Shown piece after piece: positions 22,349 through 29,242 of a stretch of DNA of 33,967 nucleotides. A model generated the notes under the pieces. It saw only the letters and a list, made by a program, of their open reading frames with translations, was not told the origin of the DNA and did no database searches. Both the position numbers and the translations under genes were made by a program. Within the stretch, counting starts at the first letter, position 1. Each line of letters begins with the position of its first letter. This DNA is from a virus: the IMG/VR virus record IMGVR_UViG_3300031963_000536, positions 1 to 33,967 of that record; one strand, given 5' to 3'.

Positions 22349-22930
22349 CTAAGCCCGCTCTCTATTCAAATGTCTCTGTAATTCTGCTTTTGCTTCATCT
22401 AAAGCCCGCTTCACATTGGCTTCAATTTTAGCGCGGTCTTTATCAACAACGCGCCAGACCAAACGTGATGCTGGTTTGAATCTTGCAGATAAGGTTCGCA
22501 TAAACTGGTCGCCTTGCCTTCTGCCAGTTGCATTCTTGCCATTGTTACGGCCAGCAACTTCAAAAATTGCTCCAGCGGCTGATTTGTTTATCAAAGCACC
22601 AGCGCTGGTTGTGTAATCGGCGCGAACTTTACCTTGTGCCTTACTTTTACGAATACCAGCAATAACTTCGCCAGTATTCCAGGCAGGCCATCCAACACCG
22701 CCACGGGAACTTCTCTGAGGGTTGGCAGCGTTATATGGCCGCCAACCGCTCATTGGAGTATCTGTTTTACCGTTACCGATGCCACGTGCGATACCGTGTG
22801 CATCTCGTTCTGCATTAGCAAGTTCCGTATTGATAACTTTATTGAATCGGCGAACAGCGGATTTATCAAATTCTTTCAAAGCATCAACTGTCTCTTTGAT
22901 GCCAGTGAGAACTATGACTTCATCTGCCAT
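22349..22930 (-). CDS. HK97 gp10-like tail completion protein
   Basis: 193 residues starting TGIKETVDALKEFDKSAVRRF, a helix found at the front of gp10-type tail proteins. A basic, loop-rich centre follows (YNAANPQRSSRGGVGWPAWN) and then a helical end (VKRALDEAKAELQRHLNRE). Such genes normally lie before the major tail protein; here it is between chaperone and tape measure. Its ATG overlaps the end of the frameshifted chaperone. The name is tentative. Confidence 0.55.
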   Translation of the reverse strand: MADEVIVLTGIKETVDALKEFDKSAVRRFNKVINTELANAERDAHGIARGIGNGKTDTPMSGWRPYNAANPQRSSRGGVGWPAWNTGEVIAGIRKSKAQGKVRADYTTSAGALINKSAAGAIFEVAGRNNGKNATGRRQGDQFMRTLSARFKPASRLVWRVVDKDRAKIEANVKRALDEAKAELQRHLNRERA

Positions 22931-23326
22931 TTTTCTTTGCCCGCTCCTTCAAATAAATTCCTATTGCTTCCAAGATACCTTCAGGGGCATCAAGCAAGGC
23001 AACAGGAGAAATGCCTGTCTCCACCGCAATTGCTGCAACCGTATAGGTCAGGCTTTCGCGGTGGATTCGGAATTTGGGTCGGCGTCCAACTCTGCATTGA
23101 GAATTGTATCCAAATATTCAGGACCAAATGGCTTCACAATGACGCCATTGACCTGCTGGGCTTTCCAAGCCAACCAATAGATGTGTTCAATTTTTTGCTC
23201 TTCACCTATAAGTTTTGGAAGCCCTTTACCAAAGTTTTGCTCAAATGCGACAATGATTCGTGGTGTTAGTTTGTACACCTGTTCATTACCATCACTTGTT
23301 TTTACTTTTATTGCTAAGCCATCCAT
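22920..23326 (-). CDS. Tail assembly chaperone, -1 frameshift product (GT-type)
   Basis: The upstream ORF (23326 to 23048) would continue after a -1 shift at CCCAAAT (23078-23072) into an open frame ending at 22920, giving about 135 residues. The added part is helical (YTVAAIAVETGISPVALLDA, then ILEAIGIYLKERAKKNGR). This matches the conserved G / GT chaperone arrangement of siphophages, where a few percent of ribosomes slip to make the longer form that recruits tail tube subunits to the tape measure. No start codon with a ribosome site serves the second frame, supporting frameshifting. Confidence 0.85.
23048..23326 (-). CDS. Tail assembly chaperone, short form (G-type)
   Basis: 92 residues from ATG 23326 with ribosome site GGGGGAAAC. 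It contains QVYKLTPRIIVAFEQNFGKG and EHIYWLAWKAQQVNG, a pattern seen in siphophage G-type chaperones, and ends in an Asp/Ser/Thr-rich tail (DADPNSESTAKA) that includes the slippery site. It lies between the tail tube genes and the tape measure. It coats the tape measure before tube assembly. Confidence 0.85.
   Translation of the reverse strand: MDGLAIKVKTSDGNEQVYKLTPRIIVAFEQNFGKGLPKLIGEEQKIEHIYWLAWKAQQVNGVIVKPFGPEYLDTILNAELDADPNSESTAKA
23072..23078 (-). other. Ribosomal slippery heptamer C CCA AAT
   Basis: On the minus strand the heptamer reads CCCAAAT in register C-CCA-AAT with the chaperone frame, the X-XXY-YYZ form of -1 slippery sites. A -1 shift opens the frame continuing to 22920. Confidence 0.85.
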
Positions 23327-23344
23327 TGTTTCCCCCTTAGATTA

Positions 23345-23767
23345 TCAGGATGTTGCTTTTGTAATTGCGCCAGAAATCGGCCAAGTGACCGATACGGTTG
23401 CGAGTTCTCCAACGCTTCCAGATACTGATTGCCATTCTGAAATTAGCGCTGAGAATGAGTAGGAAGGATTGGTTGCAGATGTAGCACCGCTGGTTGGCTT
23501 TACAGTCATTGCAACTGCTGTACCAATCTTTGTTGCTGCATCGCTTGGATAAATCAAGGTTTCAAGAGCGCCAGAAGCAAAGTCCTGGTTGAACTCAAGA
23601 GTGATTTGGTTGTCACGAAGGCCAGCAACACGGGTGCGGCTGGTGTTTGACATACCTGTTGTTTCCACAACATCGAGTGTTGAGGAAAGAGTCACGGATG
23701 TGACATATTGCGAGATGTCAGTGCTTGCCAACACCACATACGCATCAGTTAAAACAATACGGGCCAT
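23345..23767 (-). CDS. Major tail (tube) protein paralog 2
   Basis: 140 residues, beta-rich, starting MARIVLTDAYVVLASTDISQ. The body contains NQITLEFNQDFASGALETLI and the end SGSVGELATVSVTWPISGAI, shared with the gene just upstream (23772-24185) in nearly the same words. Size, fold pattern and position before the chaperone fit a tail tube protein. Two tandem copies imply either a mixed tube or one copy being a specialised ring or decorated form. An HK97-type tube fold is inferred. Confidence 0.85.
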   Translation of the reverse strand: MARIVLTDAYVVLASTDISQYVTSVTLSSTLDVVETTGMSNTSRTRVAGLRDNQITLEFNQDFASGALETLIYPSDAATKIGTAVAMTVKPTSGATSATNPSYSFSALISEWQSVSGSVGELATVSVTWPISGAITKATS

Positions 23768-23771
23768 TTAC

Positions 23772-24185
23772 TTATACTCCTTTTGTGATAGCGCCTGAAA
23801 TTGGCCAAGTCACACTTGCAGTGGCCAATTCTCCCACAGAACCTGACAACTCTTGCCATTCTGAAACAAGAGCAGTGAATGTGTAGGAAGGATTTGTTGC
23901 AGATACTGCTGCACTTGTTGGCTTTACAACAACGGTTGTTGTGCTACCAAGAAGCGGATAAATTGTTTGCTCAACCGAGGATGTTGCAAAATCCTGGTGG
24001 AACTCTAGGGCTACGGAATTGTCAGCAAGACCAGATACACGTGTACGGCCTGCTGCGATTGTGGAACTGAATGCGCTGGTGTCAATAACATCTTCTGATG
24101 TTGAGATTGTCACGCTGGCAATATGGTCTGATAGGTCAACTGAGTTGATAACTATAGATGCATCAGTAAGAACGATGCGTGCCAT
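23772..24185 (-). CDS. Major tail (tube) protein paralog 1
   Basis: 137 residues with the same plan as its downstream neighbour: MARIVLTDASIVINSVDLSD at the start, ALEFHQDFATSSVEQTIYP in the middle, and GSVGELATASVTWPISGAI at the end. Start overlaps the previous stop (TAATG). Roughly half of positions look identical between the two copies by eye. It is the first and more tightly coupled copy, so possibly the main tube subunit. Confidence 0.85.
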   Translation of the reverse strand: MARIVLTDASIVINSVDLSDHIASVTISTSEDVIDTSAFSSTIAAGRTRVSGLADNSVALEFHQDFATSSVEQTIYPLLGSTTTVVVKPTSAAVSATNPSYTFTALVSEWQELSGSVGELATASVTWPISGAITKGV

Positions 24186-24358
24186 TATTTAGTGTCTCCT
24201 TCTTGTGTCGGTGCTGCTTTCGGTGTTTGTGCTGACACAAGATGGCCACCAGCAATGAGTGCTGGAATGTTGCATCCTGCTTCAAGCAGTTCTTTATCGG
24301 ATACTGACTCACCTTTGGCCTTTAGAGCAAAGCGGTCAGAATTTACTGTGTAACTCAT
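24185..24358 (-). CDS. Small connector/tail hypothetical protein (57 aa)
   Basis: ATG 24358 to TAA 24185 with TAATG overlaps on both sides. Product starts MSYTVNSDRFALKAKGESVS, has a helix (DKELLEAGCNIPALIAGGH) and a Thr/Pro/Ala-rich end. Position between tail terminator and tube suggests a virion or assembly role; no family is recognised. Confidence 0.65.
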   Translation of the reverse strand: MSYTVNSDRFALKAKGESVSDKELLEAGCNIPALIAGGHLVSAQTPKAAPTQEGDTK

Positions 24359-24765
24359 TATTCTCCTTGTCCCCAGACGGTTAGCCTGTAGCGGTAAGAC
24401 AGATATTCCACATCTCCTGCAAGATATGTTCCAGATTCTGCTGATGTCACACGCAAGGTGTTGCAGGCACCGCCAAGTGTTAAATCAGATTCAATTGCTG
24501 CTTTGATTGAATAATCACCAGAGCCAGTCAAATATTTGTCTAAGTTATCTTGCGCAGTTCTTTCAGAGAAGCGTTGCACAAGAACATAGACATCCAAGTT
24601 GGCCTGGTCTAAACCACGGCTATTGTTCAAATCAAAAGTAAAATCTAACTGACCTATGACAGCGCAAGGTGGCTGTGGCAAGTCAGGCATAATGTCGTAT
24701 GAGCGCAGACCTTTGATTGAAGATAGATTCTTCTTGATGCCTTCTCGTACTTCACTTGGCTTCAT
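24358..24765 (-). CDS. Probable tail terminator / neck protein
   Basis: 135 residues with a helix (KPSEVREGIKKNLSSIKG), a beta core (LDVYVLVQRFSERTAQDNLD) and an ending LSYRYRLTVWGQGE. Gene length and order (connector, this gene, tail tube) match tail terminator proteins, which cap the tube for joining to the head. Sequence identity to the family is not obvious, so the call leans on order. It overlaps the connector end by ATGA. Confidence 0.6.
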   Translation of the reverse strand: MKPSEVREGIKKNLSSIKGLRSYDIMPDLPQPPCAVIGQLDFTFDLNNSRGLDQANLDVYVLVQRFSERTAQDNLDKYLTGSGDYSIKAAIESDLTLGGACNTLRVTSAESGTYLAGDVEYLSYRYRLTVWGQGE

Positions 24766-25370
24766 TTGGCCATCCAGGAAACTTTACGGAATGGTCTGCA
24801 TAGGAGTTCAACATCTGGGTCTAGGCGTGAGCCAAGTCTGACAGTTCCTAGTTCTGGAGTTCCAGCCACACCAAATGGCGACTGGCGACGAACAAACAAA
24901 CGCGCAGCCTGTAATTTGCAGGCCATTTGAATTTCGTGTGGAACTGAGGACCATCCCCATACTGCTTTGACGCGTACCGATTGAGGAAGATTGAATGGGA
25001 AGATATAGGCACCGATTGCGAGCAATCTTGTGTAAGGCCATCCGCGACGTGGATTATTGATTGGCTCAACCATATAGTCTGAACTTGCCCACACTGTTGT
25101 GTATAACTGGTCAAAGTTATCATCAGTTGCAATCTCGCTGATGCTGATGAAGTCATCAGTATTGGTTGTCCACCAATCCTGTGCGGTGTAGTAGCGAGTC
25201 ACTGGTGAAGCAACGGTTCCATCTTTGTAAAAGAATCTGCCCGTGTAGTCGTCAATCATCCGACTTGAAGCCATAATTGCTGCTTCAAGCGCAGTATCAT
25301 CCTGAATATCTTCAATGTTCAATGATTCTTTCAGGTCTGACAGTGTGCAGTATGCGTTGATTAGTGCCAC
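24762..25370 (-). CDS. Head-tail connector (gp6-like adaptor)
   Basis: 202 residues from GTG 25370 (AGAGGAAAAAGC upstream); a TTG at 25400 is the longer alternative. The N-terminus (YCTLSDLKESLNIEDIQDDT, then ALEAAIMASSRMIDDYTGR) is the helical repeat of gp6-type connectors. A beta-rich middle and a helical ARLFVRRQSPFGVAG end follow. It docks on the portal and carries the neck. Position between capsid/GT and tail terminator fits. Confidence 0.85.
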   Translation of the reverse strand: MALINAYCTLSDLKESLNIEDIQDDTALEAAIMASSRMIDDYTGRFFYKDGTVASPVTRYYTAQDWWTTNTDDFISISEIATDDNFDQLYTTVWASSDYMVEPINNPRRGWPYTRLLAIGAYIFPFNLPQSVRVKAVWGWSSVPHEIQMACKLQAARLFVRRQSPFGVAGTPELGTVRLGSRLDPDVELLCRPFRKVSWMAK

Positions 25371-25464
25371 GCTTTTTCCTCTTCTCTGCCTTTGGAGCAA
25401 CTGCCCGTTCTAAATCGGGGGTTGCAGTTGCGGTTTGTTTCCGCCAAAACTTTATTCTTTCCAC
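25312..25464 (-). CDS. Candidate basic protein (50 aa), overlapping connector start
   Basis: A GTG frame from 25464 fills the 81-base gap between the GT-A gene and the connector and runs about 59 bases into it. The product is highly basic (RAVAPKAEKRKKRGTNQR). Ribosome site is weak. It could be a real scaffold-type gene or a shadow of the connector; I cannot decide. Confidence 0.22.
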   Translation of the reverse strand: MERIKFWRKQTATATPDLERAVAPKAEKRKKRGTNQRILHTVRPERIIEH

Positions 25465-26135
25465 GATAGGTGATGTTCCTCTGATAGCCAATAAGACTTT
25501 TGATGTGGCAATACCGCTCCAGTGTGAACATAGATTGGAAAGCCTAATTGTCTTATACGACGGGAAAACAGCAAATCTTCACTAATCCAATTGCCTTCAA
25601 TTGGACCATCCCAGAACCAGCACCAATCTTGGCCTTGATTAGGGTCTGCTTGCTCTCGCATCTTTTCTAACACGCTGCGATGAATCAAAACACATCCAGT
25701 GCCACAGGCGTCAATTTCAAACAAACGATTCTGGTCATACTTGAAAAGCGGCAAGAATCCTTCAGGTGCATCTTGAAAGATTGCTGGCACAGGCTTTGGA
25801 TATAAATGTTTGTGTGCATCAAAGGCTGCAAATACTAAACCTGATACAACTGGTCGCTCTTTATCGTGAGCGGCTTGAATCAAAATATCAAATGCTTCTG
25901 TGGTGAGTTGTTCATCAACATCAATCAACAAAAGCCAATCAGAATCTGTATTGTCAAGAAATGCTTTCACCACACGATTGCGCATCTTTGAAAGCAATCC
26001 AGAGCCTTTGATTCTGACAAATGGCCCTAGTCTGTCGCGGCGGTCTTGGCAGAGTTGAAACATCCGATATGCCCACGCCGCATTGACGGTGCCTGGGTCG
26101 CAGGCGCCGATTGAAACCTTATGTCCTGTTTTCAC
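25452..26135 (-). CDS. GT-A-fold glycosyltransferase-like protein
   Basis: The frame is open from 26204, but GTG 26135 is preferred, with CGGGGGATTCA directly before it, giving 227 residues. It has GACDPGTVNAAW, RNRVVKAFLDNTDSDWLLLI, then IDVDEQL with D72xD74 that binds metal-nucleotide sugar in GT-A enzymes. Later there is EIDACGTGCVLIHRSVLE, WFWDGPIEGNWISEDLLFSR with an acidic ED, and a final HHLSW-type segment. It probably transfers sugar to a virion protein or modifies host glycan; acceptor unknown. The ribosome site lies in a potential hairpin/pseudoknot. Confidence 0.75.
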   Translation of the reverse strand: MKTGHKVSIGACDPGTVNAAWAYRMFQLCQDRRDRLGPFVRIKGSGLLSKMRNRVVKAFLDNTDSDWLLLIDVDEQLTTEAFDILIQAAHDKERPVVSGLVFAAFDAHKHLYPKPVPAIFQDAPEGFLPLFKYDQNRLFEIDACGTGCVLIHRSVLEKMREQADPNQGQDWCWFWDGPIEGNWISEDLLFSRRIRQLGFPIYVHTGAVLPHQKSYWLSEEHHLSWKE

Positions 26136-26136
26136 T

Positions 26137-26202
26137 GAATCCCCCGATTCGTTAGGAAGTGTAGGAGCGGGCAAGTCGGGGGATTCCTGCCCGCCCCTAC
26201 AC
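26137..26202 (-). promoter_or_regulatory. Stem-loop whose loop can pair with the downstream ribosome site: translational control candidate
   Basis: On the minus strand a 15-bp stem (26202-26188 with 26173-26159, one G-T pair) encloses a 14-base loop holding GAATCCCCCGA (26186-26176). Downstream, TCGGGGGATTC (26147-26137) is its perfect 11-base complement. It contains the GGGGGAT ribosome site of the GT gene at 26135. The hairpin may also act as a terminator of the capsid message, although no T-run follows. Confidence 0.65.
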
Positions 26203-26225
26203 AACTATTTAGTTGTTCGTTCTAA

Positions 26226-27566
26226 CTAGAACGATGGTGCAACTAGACCAGTACCGCTGATGATTGAAGCGGCCTTTGGATAGCGCTCTGCTGTGAAAGC
26301 ACCAAAGCCATAAACAACAGTCTTGATGGTTAGGCTGCCAGGGGCAGTTGCATCAAAACGGAGTGAGAATGGTGAACCTGGTTGCTCCCAGAGATGCATT
26401 TCGCGGGCATCAACAAGATAGATTTCATCTTGGTTGGTTGCTGCGCCGTAGTTTGTTGCTACGTTTGCATCTGTGATGATTGGGAGTCCAAGTAGTTGAT
26501 AACCACTGTTTGCGTACTGTGCAACACCTGCGCCAGTTGAAACTGCGTTCTGTGGGCCACCTGCAGTTGGAACAACTACTGGGCGTCCTGCAGTATCAGT
26601 TGCAGCGAGCAAGAATGCTAGACGGCGTGGGTGCATAATCCAGTGAGTTGGTGTTGTGAAAACATTGCTCTGAACTTGCTGTAGAGCATCTGCCAACTTT
26701 GGATATAGCAATGCAACAGTTGGTGTAGTTGCAGTGAAGGTGATTGCGTTTCCACCTGATGCGCGGATTCCCTTGAACTGGCCATTTGAGCCTGTTCCAT
26801 TGAGAACCTGTGAATCAAGTGTTGTGTGCCAGGAGCGGATAAGGTCAGCGATAACGAATGTATCAATGCCTGTTCCACGCTCAATTGCTTGGCGGGATAG
26901 GTCTTGCTGTCCAGCGATTGTGCGTACTGGAACGCTGAGAAGTGTGTCATCAGCATCTGTTTCAGAAACAGCAGTGTTCTGTGTTTCCTGGATTGCTGTT
27001 GAAGTACCAGTCGTCATACGGCTGATTTCAAGTGACATACCAGCAGCAGGAAGAACCATCTTATTGGTTGCGAAATCTGCTGTTGGACGACCTGCACGTG
27101 CCAATGGCGCAGCAAGGTCAACGAGATATTGTGGAACAACAAGTCCAGCGAAGTTGGATGTATCTACATCGCGACGCTCAACTGATTCTTCCTTCATGTG
27201 GCGAGCAAGACGCTCTTGTGCGGAATAGTCTCCGCGTACTTGTGCATTGAACGCATCGCGAACAAAGGAAGTTCCATTGTCTGCGCGATATGTGCGCTCT
27301 TCACGCACGATTGAAGTTGAAGCCTTTGGAAGAGCATCTGCAACAACAGAACGTGCTTCTGCTGCCTTTGCATCTGCTGCTGCCTGTGCAGTCAACTTCT
27401 CAATCTTTGCGTCGAGTGAACGTGATTCTTCTACGAGAGCATCAACCTTGACGGTTTCCTCTGCTGTGAGGTCTGTGCGGTTCTCTGCAGCAACTGCATC
27501 AAGAACTGCATCCATTTCAGCCTTCACTGCATCACGGCGCTCAACAACTTTGTCTAGGTAAGACAT
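26226..27566 (-). CDS. Major capsid protein, HK97 fold with N-terminal scaffold domain
   Basis: 446 residues. The first about 110 residues are helical and charged (VVERRDAVKAEMDAVLDAVA; SLDAKIEKLTAQAAADAKAA), typical of the delta/scaffolding domain removed by the prohead protease. The body has MSLEISRMTTGTSTAIQETQ, RQAIERGTGIDTFVIADLIR, WIMHPRRLAFLLA and NYGAATNQDEIYLVDAREM, the order of HK97-like capsids (E-loop, spine helix, P-domain). Coding lies directly after the protease. No proteolytic domain of its own is seen. It is the main shell subunit and the likely peak-expression late gene. Confidence 0.93.
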   Translation of the reverse strand: MSYLDKVVERRDAVKAEMDAVLDAVAAENRTDLTAEETVKVDALVEESRSLDAKIEKLTAQAAADAKAAEARSVVADALPKASTSIVREERTYRADNGTSFVRDAFNAQVRGDYSAQERLARHMKEESVERRDVDTSNFAGLVVPQYLVDLAAPLARAGRPTADFATNKMVLPAAGMSLEISRMTTGTSTAIQETQNTAVSETDADDTLLSVPVRTIAGQQDLSRQAIERGTGIDTFVIADLIRSWHTTLDSQVLNGTGSNGQFKGIRASGGNAITFTATTPTVALLYPKLADALQQVQSNVFTTPTHWIMHPRRLAFLLAATDTAGRPVVVPTAGGPQNAVSTGAGVAQYANSGYQLLGLPIITDANVATNYGAATNQDEIYLVDAREMHLWEQPGSPFSLRFDATAPGSLTIKTVVYGFGAFTAERYPKAASIISGTGLVAPSF

Positions 27567-27664
27567 TATTGAGTTCTCCTTGTGAGTGTTTGTAAGGGTC
27601 CGAGGTGGTGGCGTAGATATTTCACGGCGCTCATTGAGGGTGTGAGTCTCGCTCCGACTTCGTA

Positions 27665-27682
27665 TCTGTTCGTTTGAACAGA
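27665..27682. repeat. Small hairpin between protease and capsid genes
   Basis: Perfect 7-bp arms TCTGTTC (27665-27671) and GAACAGA (27676-27682) with a four-base loop, four bases past the protease stop at 27686. The 118-base gap between protease and capsid (27567-27685) otherwise holds no gene. It could attenuate read-through or protect the capsid message. Confidence 0.5.
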
Positions 27683-27685
27683 AAT

Positions 27686-29242
27686 CTATTTATTTGCGTT
27701 GATAATTGCTTTCGCCAAACGAAGTGAGATTGTTCTGTTTTGTTCTTCGCTTGGTGCTGGTAGCGCATCAATTGCACGAAGTTCTGATGCTTTGTGTCCA
27801 ACAAGAACTTCTGTTGCTTCCCAACCATCACGAACTTCGCGATAGACGCGAATGAGAATTGCTGGGTCATCTTCTTCAGCGGTGATGGAGAAGTCAGAGT
27901 CTGGAATTCCAAGAACTCCTTCTCTCATTACGTGTTCGATGCGGCCACGTGCGGTTCCGCCTGATGAATCCCATTCTACAAAATCACCGACGACATCAAC
28001 GGCACGTGAATCTTCTTCTAAAACATCTTCTACATCTTCTGGTTGTTCAACATCTGATGGTTCTTCAGGTTGTACACCAAGAAGCATTTCAAGCATTGAT
28101 TTGCCTTCGCCAAGGTATTCATAAGATTCATCAATCTTGTCTAAAATTGCTTGAACTACTATCAAAGATTCACCAGTTACTTCGCGGCCTTCTTTGATTG
28201 CCTGCAAAGCCTTCTTGATATGTTCGCGGGCTTCAACTGATGTCGTTGGGTAGGCAGGATAGGTGACAACTGAGACATCGCCATCTGCCAATGAAACTTC
28301 AGTCAGTGTGCGCTCTGTCTTATCCTTGCTCCAGTTCTGACGGATGACGCGGAAAGCAAAACTCATTTGGTCAACATCGCCGCGTTGAACAAGGGTATAG
28401 ATGTCGCGGGCTTCTTGTGTATCTGCAAGTTCTGCATCAAAGCGAAGGCCACGCTCATCTTCAGTAAGTGACAATGTGCCATTCTTGGTGCGAGCCAATG
28501 GCAATCCTTCGTGATTGATAAGAAGTCTGACATCAGGCATTTCGGTAAGTGTCTTACGGAAAGCACCAGGTGCAATTCTCTCTTTGAATGGTAGTGGCAC
28601 GCTGGCATCGTTGAACACTGCAGCGTATCCTGACAAACGCATCACGCCATCTTCTGCTTGGCGTGCTTCCACATCCTGCACCACATATGTGCGGCGTTCT
28701 ATTTTCTTCATTTTGCTCCTTGAATCGGCTTCAGCATCCAGCGCGTCAATCTTGCGTTGCGCCCAGTTTTGCGCTCTGTCACTGAAGTTGGAATCGCCGC
28801 CCCAGAGAAGCCAAGCAACTAAGCCTGCTCCTGGATATTCAGCGTGCGAAGGGTCACTGTTTTTTGGTGCCTGTCCGTCAACCTTATGGCGGGCAAACCA
28901 CGGTGCCATTTTGCGCACCTTGTTTTCTGAGATTCTTCCTGCTGCCATATCGCGTGCTTCACGCTTGGTGGCATCAGTTAAGCCATCTCCCCCAAAACCT
29001 TCTTCAAGATATTTCAAACCACGTGCAGCGTTTTCACGAACAAAGGAAGGAGCAGATAAATCAACTGCTCTTATTTCTCCACCTGGTTCCATATCTTCAG
29101 AAATTGAAACTGCAACCATCTGGTCAATCGCATCTTGTTTATTTGCGTGACATCCAATGGTTGTGTACGAACCATCTGATTCTTCTTTTACTGCTGCCCA
29201 CCCATCGCAATCACCTTGAGAATCTGAGATGTAGTAAGGCAT
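27686..29242 (-). CDS. Prohead protease with N-terminal accessory and C-terminal acidic/beta domains
   Basis: 518 residues. The first 55 form a small domain (PYYISDSQGDCDGWAAVKEE); residues 66-170 are a helical domain often seen in actinophage head proteins (APWFARHKVDGQAPK; AWLLWGGDSNFSDRAQNW). An HK97-family U35 protease follows from about 185, with LLINHEGLPLA (H244) and DQMSFAFRVI (S294) as catalytic candidates. An acidic linker (DVEQPEDVEDVLEEDSR) leads to a beta domain at about 415-490 (VEWDSSGGTARG; GIPDSDFSITAEEDDPAI; VGHKASELRAI). An internal ATG (M178) might give a short form. It matures capsid and scaffold and sits between portal and capsid. Confidence 0.9.
   Translation of the reverse strand: MPYYISDSQGDCDGWAAVKEESDGSYTTIGCHANKQDAIDQMVAVSISEDMEPGGEIRAVDLSAPSFVRENAARGLKYLEEGFGGDGLTDATKREARDMAAGRISENKVRKMAPWFARHKVDGQAPKNSDPSHAEYPGAGLVAWLLWGGDSNFSDRAQNWAQRKIDALDAEADSRSKMKKIERRTYVVQDVEARQAEDGVMRLSGYAAVFNDASVPLPFKERIAPGAFRKTLTEMPDVRLLINHEGLPLARTKNGTLSLTEDERGLRFDAELADTQEARDIYTLVQRGDVDQMSFAFRVIRQNWSKDKTERTLTEVSLADGDVSVVTYPAYPTTSVEAREHIKKALQAIKEGREVTGESLIVVQAILDKIDESYEYLGEGKSMLEMLLGVQPEEPSDVEQPEDVEDVLEEDSRAVDVVGDFVEWDSSGGTARGRIEHVMREGVLGIPDSDFSITAEEDDPAILIRVYREVRDGWEATEVLVGHKASELRAIDALPAPSEEQNRTISLRLAKAIINANK

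Noticed and set aside
26136-26204. TTG-started extension of the GT-A-like protein
   Set aside because: These codons read through the hairpin region; the GTG at 26135 has a strong ribosome site and the family N-terminus begins there.
28515-29150. 211-codon plus-strand ORF opposite the prohead protease
   Set aside because: Antisense to a strongly supported protease gene, Ser/Ala/Pro-rich composition and no ribosome site.
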